Shown here piece by piece: positions 1-4,000 of a stretch of DNA of 5,609 nucleotides (position 1 is the stretch's first letter; each line of letters begins with the position of its first letter). The DNA comes from Candidatus Njordarchaeum guaymasense (GTDB taxonomy: Archaea; Asgardarchaeota; Njordarchaeia; Njordarchaeales; Njordarchaeaceae): assembly GCA_030587605.1 (NCBI GenBank), contig JAUQYT010000349.1:1-5609 (forward strand). Direction: 5' to 3'. The position numbers were made by a program, and so were the translations under genes. Under the pieces are notes generated by a model, which did no database searches, was not told where the DNA came from, and saw nothing but the letters and a program-made list of their open reading frames with translations.

Positions 1-2
1 CT

Positions 3-152
3 TTGACCGTCTGCGGCAACTGCGGCGTTGGACCACACACTGTACAAAATTGTAAAGAAAACCATAAGAGAGAAAAACCAGAAGTAGCAAGACGACACAT
101 ATGCTCAAAAATCGGGGCCAGAAACAAATCCAAGAAATGGCAAGAAGCATAG
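3..152 (+). CDS. C-terminal fragment of a zinc-knuckle (CCHC) protein, 5' partial
   Basis: This open frame enters from the left edge and ends at TAG 150-152, giving 49 residues with no start of its own required. It contains CGNCGVGPHTVQNC, which fits the CX2CX4HX4C zinc knuckle spacing exactly (Cys4, Cys7, His12, Cys17 of the visible part). A very basic tail follows, rich in Lys and Arg. In known families zinc knuckles bind single-stranded nucleic acid; that this one does so is inference. The gene stops 18 nt before the tRNA-Gly, so any tRNA promoter would lie inside its 3' end. The missing N-terminal part is off the window, so the protein cannot be named. The exact motif spacing and open frame argue for coding, but at 49 codons chance is not excluded. 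Confidence 0.5.
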   Translation: MTVCGNCGVGPHTVQNCKENHKREKPEVARRHICSKIGARNKSKKWQEA

Positions 153-170
153 AACACGCAAGAAACCAAA

Positions 171-264
171 GCGGTCGTAGTCTAGCCTGGTCTAGGACAT
201 TGGCCTTCCAAGAACAGCCCGAAGAGAGCCAACGACCCGGGTTCGAATCCCGGCGGCCGCACCA
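171..264 (+). tRNA. tRNA-Gly(UCC) with a 16-nt intron
   Basis: A full cloverleaf can be drawn. The acceptor stem is 171-177 with 254-260 (GCGGTCG/CGGCCGC, one G-U pair). The D-stem is GTCT/GGAC with an 11-nt loop. The anticodon stem is TTGGC (200-204) with GCCAA (228-232). The T-arm is CCGGG-TTCGAAT-CCCGG (237-253). Discriminator A261 is followed by CCA at 262-264, which may be encoded. After removal of 211-226 the anticodon loop reads CTTCCAA, so the anticodon is TCC and the tRNA reads GGA/GGG glycine codons. No clear TATA box is visible just upstream, where the end of another coding frame lies. A T-tract at 285-288 could end transcription. The 3' end of such a gene is a common target of archaeal integrases. 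Confidence 0.95.
211..226 (+). other. tRNA-Gly intron with bulge-helix-bulge
   Basis: The intron interrupts the anticodon loop between positions 37 and 38. The central 4-bp helix pairs exon CTTC (205-208) with intron GAAG (221-224). It is flanked by two 3-nt bulges, CAA (209-211) and AGA (225-227), and the outer helix is the anticodon stem itself. Cutting after the second base of each bulge removes exactly 16 nt and restores a 7-nt anticodon loop. The inner intron helix is almost absent, with at most one closing pair, so this is a relaxed motif with a 9-nt loop. Confidence 0.88.
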
Positions 265-269
265 AACCT

Positions 270-284
270 CACACACACACACAC
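270..284 (+). repeat. CA dinucleotide repeat
   Basis: Seven and a half CA units follow six bases after the tRNA CCA. A shorter CA run occurs at 939-948. This is low-complexity DNA with no visible function. Confidence 0.85.
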
Positions 285-291
285 TTTTCTC
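285..291 (+). terminator. T-tract downstream of tRNA-Gly
   Basis: CTTTTCT directly follows the CA repeat, about 20 nt past the tRNA 3' end. Archaeal tRNA genes often end at short T-tracts without a hairpin, so this is the likely terminator. The tract is only four T long, so the call is weak. Confidence 0.4.
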
Positions 292-304
292 CTCTGGCCC
301 TCTG

Positions 305-324
305 TTAGGGGAGGAATCCCCTAA
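305..324 (+). repeat. perfect 8-bp hairpin with GGAA (GNRA) tetraloop
   Basis: TTAGGGGA (305-312) pairs perfectly with TCCCCTAA (317-324) across a GGAA loop, a member of the GNRA tetraloop class. It lies in the gene-free stretch between the tRNA and the first membrane-protein gene. It is followed by pyrimidine-rich sequence and TTTACTTTT. It could be part of a transcript end, a small RNA, or a DNA palindrome bound by a protein; the sequence does not decide. A second inverted repeat follows at 376-407. Confidence 0.55.
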
Positions 325-375
325 AACCCCTCTTTACTTTTCGACAGGCTCGCTACGCTCGCAAAGACCAAAAGA

Positions 376-407
376 AAAGATTGCTTCTTGATGCGCACAC
401 AATCTTT
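376..407 (+). repeat. 8-bp inverted repeat upstream of the three-TM gene
   Basis: AAAGATTG (376-383) is repeated inverted as CAATCTTT (400-407), with a 16-nt spacer. The right arm ends about five bases before a TATA-like sequence, so it would cover the BRE region of the promoter for the gene at 455. An operator role is possible. Apart from this and the hairpin at 305-324, I see nothing else in the 265-454 gap. Confidence 0.45.
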
Positions 408-411
408 CCAA

Positions 412-421
412 ATACTTTAAT
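412..421 (+). promoter_or_regulatory. TATA-like box of the three-TM gene
   Basis: ATACTTTAAT sits about 35-40 nt upstream of the TTG start at 455. With the usual archaeal spacing of about 25-27 nt from TATA to transcription start, the leader would be only some 10 nt. No Shine-Dalgarno sequence is visible there, so translation would be near leaderless. Confidence 0.4.
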
Positions 422-454
422 TTTCTCTGTTCAGCAAATCATTGTGAAATAGAC

Positions 455-907
455 TTGTCGACTCCAGAGGAGAAACTGAAAGCAGAAGTAGAATCTAAGT
501 TGAAAGAACACCAATTCCTTTGGGAAAACGTATCTCAAAGAAACCGGAATACATATGCTATGGGCGCCTTTTTTGTTCCCGTCAGTTTTTTGATTTTCGC
601 GTATACTGCAATCGCCGAACATCTGTCAGGTTCTCACATGTATTCCTTGTCAGCAACATCAATCGCTCTTTACCTTGTTTGGATCATCTTCCTCTTTAGG
701 AACGATATGGTAAATGGGATCTTCATCAACAGAATGAAATCCATTGAGGCCAAGCTGAAAGAACTCAAAATTGAGTATCAACCATTGACTTCAACCGATG
801 CTGAAAGGAAGAATTTGGTGTTGAAATTCAAGTTCCCTCCATTTGTGTGGGGAATGCCGTTAGGAGTGTTGTTAGCATGTTGGATGCTGCTATTCTTTTC
901 ACAATGA
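455..907 (+). CDS. small three-TM membrane protein of unknown function
   Basis: The protein has 150 residues. An N-terminal charged amphipathic helix (about 3-30) precedes three hydrophobic segments at about 36-56, 64-82 and 129-148. Between TM2 and TM3 lies a charged stretch of about 45 residues, including MKSIEAKLKELKIEYQ, which looks helical and probably faces the cytoplasm. No catalytic motif or signal peptide is visible and I do not recognise the family. The start is TTG at 455; no ATG or GTG in frame would keep the N-terminal helix, and no Shine-Dalgarno sequence precedes it. The helix-plus-TM layout resembles the two-TM protein at 1358-1741, but I see no clear sequence identity between them. 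It stands alone on the + strand, convergent with the 1055-1741 unit. Confidence 0.8.
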   Translation: MSTPEEKLKAEVESKLKEHQFLWENVSQRNRNTYAMGAFFVPVSFLIFAYTAIAEHLSGSHMYSLSATSIALYLVWIIFLFRNDMVNGIFINRMKSIEAKLKELKIEYQPLTSTDAERKNLVLKFKFPPFVWGMPLGVLLACWMLLFFSQ

Positions 908-919
908 AAGCTTAAATCG

Positions 920-979
920 GTGCCTCCCTTGGTGCGCGCACACACACTAGGCTTAGGGACCGGCACTAAAGTTTTCTTT
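920..979 (+). terminator. possible hairpin plus T-tract terminator
   Basis: GTGCC (920-924) can pair with GGCAC (962-966), and CCCT (926-929) inside it with AGGG (955-958). The loop contains the palindrome TGCGCGCA (933-940) and a CA run. GTTTTCTTTC follows at 971-980. The position, 12 nt after the stop of the three-TM gene, suits a terminator. The long loop makes the hairpin uncertain. Nothing else is evident up to 1054. Confidence 0.3.
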
Positions 980-1054
980 CAGCATGCTGTTAAGGCGCAA
1001 TCCTTGATGTATGCATCTATAAGGAACATTTGCAAAGGATCTACTCTATTGAAC

Positions 1055-1357
1055 TCATAGAAATGGTCTAAGCTTTTTGCCGCTGATTTGCCTGTAGGCT
1101 GTCAAGAAGCGGTCTGTTAGAATGATCTGATGCCATTCTTGCCCAGCTTCGGTCTTTTCGTAGTAGATACGCCCTTCTTGCTTAATCTCTCTTAGAAAGT
1201 CGTGATGAAGAAAGAAATTCTGTAGCCAGTTATTCAGATTCGCCTCATTTCCAGCTATCTTATACAGGTCCCACCTAAGCGCTTTGCCGCCTTTCTTGTC
1301 TATTTCGTTGAAGAATCTGAGCGCCTTAACTCGAGCGCTGGGATACGGTTCGGCCAC
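1055..1357 (-). CDS. winged-helix DNA-binding protein
   Basis: The protein has 100 residues with a winged-helix pattern: helix 1 at about 9-20, helix 2 at 27-35, recognition helix at about 38-55, then a beta wing through LREIKQEG and RIYYEKTEAG (residues 55-72). The wing's aromatic-x-aromatic, Thr-x-x-Gly and the closing helix are typical of archaeal winged-helix regulators. It probably acts as a dimeric transcription factor; its target is unknown. The start is GTG at 1357, directly after the TAG (1360-1358) of the upstream gene. AGAGGGG (1370-1364) lies six bases before it as Shine-Dalgarno, so the two genes are almost certainly co-transcribed. Pairing with a membrane protein could mean that the membrane partner controls the regulator, but that is inference. 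Confidence 0.75.
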   Translation of the reverse strand: MAEPYPSARVKALRFFNEIDKKGGKALRWDLYKIAGNEANLNNWLQNFFLHHDFLREIKQEGRIYYEKTEAGQEWHQIILTDRFLTAYRQISGKKLRPFL

Positions 1358-1741
1358 CTATTGCCCCTCTAGTTCCTTGCTCAGGTGTACAAGTTTGGAA
1401 TACTTGTTCTTCAAATGTCGATAGTGTAGAAGAGCCTTTACACCAATATAGAGCAATGCGAAATACGCCGCCAAAAAAACGCCGGAAAGGACTATCGCTA
1501 CTGTAGCCAACGCGAATTGTGATGTGGAAAGAAAACGCTGGATCAAAGGATACGCTTCCATGACCTTGTCGAAGGTGAAGTAGAGAACAAGAACAAACAT
1601 CAGAAGAGAAGTGACTCCAAAAGCCTTGTATCCTTGAATTCCTTCCGACAAATCTTTTATGACTTCTACTGCATTCTTCTTGACTTCGCTCAGTATCTTT
1701 TCAACTGATTCTAATTCATCTATTTCTGAGGACAAAGCCAT
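1358..1741 (-). CDS. two-TM membrane protein with N-terminal helix
   Basis: From ATG 1741 the protein has 127 residues. Residues 1-35 form an acidic, heptad-like amphipathic helix, followed by two hydrophobic segments at about 40-57 and 76-102 and a short basic C-terminal tail. That topology puts both ends on the same side, probably the cytoplasm by the positive-inside rule. No enzyme motif is visible and the family is not recognised. A TTG directly precedes the ATG (TTGATG) and could also start the gene, adding one residue. It is the first gene of a two-gene unit with the winged-helix protein and is divergent from the coiled-coil nuclease-like gene at 1907, across a region with repeated TCGTCTAG boxes. 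Confidence 0.75.
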   Translation of the reverse strand: MALSSEIDELESVEKILSEVKKNAVEVIKDLSEGIQGYKAFGVTSLLMFVLVLYFTFDKVMEAYPLIQRFLSTSQFALATVAIVLSGVFLAAYFALLYIGVKALLHYRHLKNKYSKLVHLSKELEGQ

Positions 1742-1769
1742 CAACCTAACTAACTAGATGGAAAGTGAT

Positions 1770-1777
1770 CAATAATA
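1770..1777 (-). promoter_or_regulatory. TATA-like box of the 1741-1055 unit
   Basis: On the minus strand this reads TATTATTG, about 30-36 nt before the ATG at 1741. That would give a very short leader. The first TCGTCTAG box (1782-1790) abuts it on the upstream side, where BRE or a regulator would bind. Confidence 0.35.
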
Positions 1778-1781
1778 GCTA

Positions 1782-1838
1782 TCGTCTAGACGTTGTATTG
1801 ATTCTTTCGTCTAGGTCAGATATGGACAATTCGTCTAG
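1782..1838 (+). repeat. three TCGTCTAG boxes in a divergent promoter region
   Basis: TCGTCTAG occurs at 1782-1789, 1807-1814 and 1831-1838, with starts 25 and 24 bp apart. The first copy extends to a perfect 10-bp palindrome, CGTCTAGACG (1783-1792). A weaker inverted match, CATCTAG on the minus strand, lies at 1753-1759. The even spacing, just over two helical turns, and the position between divergent genes suggest binding sites for a regulator. A plausible candidate is the winged-helix protein of the left-hand unit. Confidence 0.65.
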
Positions 1839-1876
1839 AACTTGACTGAAACGCATGCAACCACATCATACTATTG

Positions 1877-1902
1877 CCTGCCGAGAAAAGGCAGGAGGTG
1901 AT
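1877..1902 (+). promoter_or_regulatory. strong Shine-Dalgarno partly covered by a hairpin
   Basis: GGAGGTGAT (1894-1902) matches the archaeal anti-Shine-Dalgarno over nine bases and lies four bases before ATG 1907, which fixes the start. Just upstream, CCTGCC (1877-1882) can pair with GGCAGG (1890-1895) across a 7-nt GAGAAAA loop, taking in the first two G of the Shine-Dalgarno. If the mRNA leader includes 1877, this could damp translation. Confidence 0.6.
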
Positions 1903-1906
1903 AGAT

Positions 1907-2809
1907 ATGGAAACTCTGCGAAAAGAAATCGCTCTGACACAATGCCCCTTCTGGGTGGAGGGGGCATGTACGCAGATAAAGGTTGACCTTGAAGAACTAC
2001 GGAAGGAACTACGGTGGGAGTACACGCAACAGCTGGAACGCCAAGACGAGGAAACTCGACGATTGATTGCTGAGAAGGAGAGAGATATGCAAAAGCTTGA
2101 GCAGGCGCTCGCTGAGAAGATTGCTGAGAAGAACAGAGATATGCAGAAGCTAGAACAGGCGCTGCAAAGAGCTAACGAGACTATTGAGGCGGTTCAGAAG
2201 ACGGCGGAAGCCCAATATAAGGCAAAGTATGAGAAGAAGCTCAACAAGATGAAAGAACAGATCGCAGAATGCCAGAATACGATCGCTAATATGAATGCGC
2301 GTGTAAAAGGTGCGCTCTCAGAGACAGCCTTTCTAAAGCGTCTTCAGAAAGCGTTCCCACAGGAAACATGGAAACTTGTCAAAGATAGAGGTGATATTGA
2401 GGCCAAAGGAATACTGGTTGAAGTTAAGGATCGAAAGACATGGAAAAACGGTTGGATACAGAAACTTGAGAAGGACATGCGAAATAGAGGAGCCAAAGTA
2501 GGGGTTCTAGTCACCAGCAAAGTGCCCAAGAAATTGTGCACAACCAGCGAGGTGATTGTCGTCTCGCCAGATTTAGCTCTTTACGGAGTACAGGCAGCTC
2601 TCAACTACCTTGAACTGCTAGAGAAGACCCCAAATAGGGAGAATGAATTGCGAGTGAAATTCAAGGAAGTCCAAGAGCTAGTGTGCTATATGCAGAAGGA
2701 CATCGACGCGAGGGCGGCTCACCAGGCAGCCCTTGAGACTATCCTATTAAGAGACCGTGACCGAATCGCAAGCATAATGACAATACTTGAACAACCATTG
2801 AAAATCTAA
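1907..2809 (+). CDS. coiled-coil protein with DUF2130-like PD-(D/E)xK nuclease domain
   Basis: The protein has 300 residues. A long coiled coil (about 25-130) includes two tandem 18-residue units. Residues 133-222 look like the DUF2130 nuclease-like fold: Glu139 in an early helix, FPQETW, Asp163 in GDIEA, then Glu172-Val-Lys174 in ILVEVKDRK. A WKNGWIQKLEKDMR helix and the strand VGVLVTSKVP follow. The Asp...ExK order fits a PD-(D/E)xK active site, so DNA cleavage is plausible but inferred. A helical tail (about 223-300) closes the protein. The start is ATG 1907, chosen for its nine-base Shine-Dalgarno; an in-frame TTG at 1874 would add 11 residues and is less likely. Two cysteines near the N-terminus (13 and 21) have no evident role. 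It stands alone and is divergent from the two-TM/winged-helix unit. Repair, restriction or element defence are possible roles. Confidence 0.8.
   Translation: METLRKEIALTQCPFWVEGACTQIKVDLEELRKELRWEYTQQLERQDEETRRLIAEKERDMQKLEQALAEKIAEKNRDMQKLEQALQRANETIEAVQKTAEAQYKAKYEKKLNKMKEQIAECQNTIANMNARVKGALSETAFLKRLQKAFPQETWKLVKDRGDIEAKGILVEVKDRKTWKNGWIQKLEKDMRNRGAKVGVLVTSKVPKKLCTTSEVIVVSPDLALYGVQAALNYLELLEKTPNRENELRVKFKEVQELVCYMQKDIDARAAHQAALETILLRDRDRIASIMTILEQPLKI
2066..2173 (+). repeat. tandem 54-bp repeat inside the coiled coil
   Basis: Units 2066-2119 and 2120-2173 are close copies, both starting ATTGCTGAGAAG. They encode IAEKERDMQKLEQALAEK and IAEKNRDMQKLEQALQRA. The high DNA identity, including synonymous sites, points to a fairly recent in-frame duplication that lengthened the coil by 18 residues. 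Confidence 0.85.
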
Positions 2810-2907
2810 GTACAATTGAAACCTCAATTTGCATTTCCCATCTTTGTTTTGCAGGCGCGAGACTTGGCCCAAGAAGTCGAGCAGCCCGTCTTATCCAAGT
2901 TATGAGG

Positions 2908-2925
2908 TTTATTTTTCATTTGTTA
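2908..2925 (+). terminator. T-rich tract after the nuclease-like gene
   Basis: TTTATTTTTCATTTGTTA has 13 T in 18 bases, about 100 nt after the stop at 2809. It overlaps the stop codon of the convergent RHH gene. T-rich tracts without a hairpin are typical archaeal terminators. I see no gene in 2810-2922. Confidence 0.4.
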
Positions 2926-3129
2926 TTGAAAATATTCGCTATCCTTGTCAGCACGTAAAGTTTCACTTGTAACGCTCCTAGTCTTCGAGAGGTATTCGCT
3001 CAGAATCATCCGTATTGTTTCAGGTATCGAATCTAAGAAGCGCTTCTTTCGCTCTTCATCCAACATCTTGTGCATCTCCTGCGTCACTGTAACGGTATAT
3101 CTTCGCGTAAACAATTCATCCACCAGCAT
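2923..3129 (-). CDS. ribbon-helix-helix transcription factor
   Basis: From ATG 3129 the protein has 68 residues. RRYTVTVT (9-16) is the DNA-contacting beta strand. Helix A is about 17-31, the turn is DSIP (33-36) and helix B is PETIRMILSEYLSK (36-49), which together match the Arc/MetJ/CopG fold. A polar tail of about 19 residues follows. It should dimerise and bind a short palindrome. A TTG directly precedes the ATG and could add one residue. A TATA-like TGTATATG (3165-3158) lies about 30 nt upstream and overlaps the inverted repeat ATGCA-AAAG-TGCAT, so self-repression is likely but unproven. It differs in sequence from the other RHH protein at 4938-5135. Confidence 0.8.
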   Translation of the reverse strand: MLVDELFTRRYTVTVTQEMHKMLDEERKKRFLDSIPETIRMILSEYLSKTRSVTSETLRADKDSEYFQ

Positions 3130-3146
3130 CAACAGCTATCCAAATA

Positions 3147-3165
3147 ATGCAAAAGTGCATATACA
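3147..3165 (-). promoter_or_regulatory. TATA box with overlapping inverted repeat
   Basis: On the minus strand TGTATATG lies about 30-35 nt before ATG 3129, giving a nearly leaderless transcript. ATGCA (3147-3151) and TGCAT (3156-3160) form an inverted repeat around AAAG, running into the TATA box. A repressor bound here would block TBP; the RHH protein just downstream is the natural candidate. Confidence 0.5.
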
Positions 3166-3230
3166 GCCGTTTATCGACGGCGAAGACCATACAGAAACGC
3201 GCCGCGACGCGTAGAGTAGACAAAAGTCTA
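3166..3230. repeat. cluster of inverted repeats between the RHH gene and the operon end
   Basis: Three dyads follow each other: GCCGT (3166-3170) with ACGGC (3177-3181); a near-perfect 16-bp GC-rich palindrome, ACGCGCCGCGACGCGT (3197-3212); and TAGAC-AAAA-GTCTA (3217-3230). With the operator-like repeat at 3147-3160, four dyads fall within about 85 bp and no gene is present. They may be terminator hairpins for the replication operon, protein binding sites, or part of a replication origin. Confidence 0.45.
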
Positions 3231-3255
3231 TTCCAACACATCCGTGAGCCATTTT

Positions 3256-3648
3256 TCATGCATATCTACCACGAAAGGAGTTATCCGTGTGCTTGTAGAT
3301 CGTTCTGAGCCTCTTTCTAGGTTCCTCGAAGAGCTTGTTCCACTCATTCAGTCCAGACCTTATGCGAGCACGGTTGAAGTCCACGCGCGCTGAATCATCG
3401 CCTAGCAACCACTGTAACCTGTTCGCTAGCTCAGAGTCAATGGCAGGGCTAATTTCAATGTACAAATGGAATCCTTTGACACGACTGCGACACACCTTCA
3501 CAGAGAGAACGGTTACACCATGGAACCGACAGGCGTGAACCATCAAACGTATGTAGTCTTCTAACCAGTCGCCATCCACGAAGCAGTCCTTATCGATCTT
3601 AAGGACGCCTACCTTATCGACGTCTACGTCTCCGACGCCTCTTTGCAT
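3256..3648 (-). CDS. primase-like protein (archaeo-eukaryotic primase core)
   Basis: From ATG 3648 the protein has 130 residues. Three spaced motifs suggest an archaeo-eukaryotic primase (AEP) core: VLKIDKD (Asp19, Asp21; the DxD motif), SRVKGFH (His61; the sxH motif) and GDDSARVD (Asp90; the hD motif), followed by FNRARIRSG and NKLFEEPRKRL. In the family the acidic residues hold metal and the His contacts the incoming nucleotide; here this is inferred from short motifs. It is very short for an AEP and has no zinc stem or helical domain. ATG 3648 has AGGGTG (3661-3656) seven bases ahead. The frame stays open to ATG 3804, but that stretch looks coding in the other frame. Its first 35 nt overlap the preceding gene. 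It is last in the operon, after the AAA+ ATPase. Confidence 0.6.
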   Translation of the reverse strand: MQRGVGDVDVDKVGVLKIDKDCFVDGDWLEDYIRLMVHACRFHGVTVLSVKVCRSRVKGFHLYIEISPAIDSELANRLQWLLGDDSARVDFNRARIRSGLNEWNKLFEEPRKRLRTIYKHTDNSFRGRYA

Positions 3649-4000
3649 AACCAAACACCCTAGAAGGCATACGAATCGCTTCACGTTGTCTGCCGCGAAA
3701 CTCCATCCGTCGCAGCTCAATCTGCATCTTTGATTCAATCTTGGCGGCAGGCTCTTCGCGTTCGAAAGAGATCCTAATATCATGTTTCGGAATCCATATT
3801 CCATGACTTCGCTGGATTATTCTCTGGAAGAACGGCACTCCTCTTTGAGCCAGTTTCCTTCGAACCGTATGGATGCTGCCGTATCTCGCGACTTTGAAAT
3901 GGGCTTCAAACCATCTAGCTTTCTCAGCCAGTTCGTCATACCAGCGAGTCGCTAGTGTCATTCGATAAAGCCTGGGAGCTAGTCTGCTATCCAATTTCAT
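3614..4000 (-). CDS. small basic protein with octa-arginine tail, unrecognised
   Basis: From ATG 4000 the protein has 128 residues. ATG overlaps the TGA of the AAA+ gene as ATGA, with GGAG just upstream, which favours translational coupling; an in-frame TTG at 4009 would add three residues. Residues 5-50 are helical, and VARYGSIHTVRRKLAQRG (37-54) looks like a helix-turn-helix, followed by a strand-like HGIWIPKHDIRISFE (66-80). The protein ends in Lys plus eight Arg (120-128), a strong nucleic-acid-binding tail encoded by varied Arg codons. The tail falls in the region also read as the start of the primase-like protein. It may be a loader or adaptor for the helicase or primase, or the N-terminal half of the primase if a +1 frameshift or sequencing error joins the two. 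Confidence 0.6.
   Translation of the reverse strand: MKLDSRLAPRLYRMTLATRWYDELAEKARWFEAHFKVARYGSIHTVRRKLAQRGVPFFQRIIQRSHGIWIPKHDIRISFEREEPAAKIESKMQIELRRMEFRGRQREAIRMPSRVFGYAKRRRRRRRR

Noticed and set aside
179..196. Two GTCTAG matches resembling the TCGTCTAG boxes at 1782-1838
   Set aside because: They are the normal D-arm sequence of the tRNA, so the similarity is coincidental.
101..391. 96-residue + frame across the tRNA-Gly gene
   Set aside because: It runs straight through the tRNA and the CA repeat, with low-complexity, non-protein-like sequence; it is a by-product of the RNA gene.
933..948. GC/CA alternating tract as a structured RNA
   Set aside because: The TGCGCGCA palindrome followed by CA repeats is simple sequence; no extended pairing beyond the weak terminator-like stem.
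1874..1906. TTG 1874 as start of the nuclease-like gene
   Set aside because: It lies in the left arm of the hairpin with no ribosome site, whereas ATG 1907 follows a nine-base Shine-Dalgarno.
2945..3214. 89-residue + frame opposite the RHH gene
   Set aside because: The minus strand encodes a clear RHH fold here; the plus frame is serine-rich antisense with no recognisable features.
3649..3804. N-terminal extension of the primase-like frame to ATG 3804
   Set aside because: The alternative frame here (RISFEREEPAAKIESKMQIELRR) looks coding, the extension does not, and ATG 3648 has its own Shine-Dalgarno-like AGGGTG.
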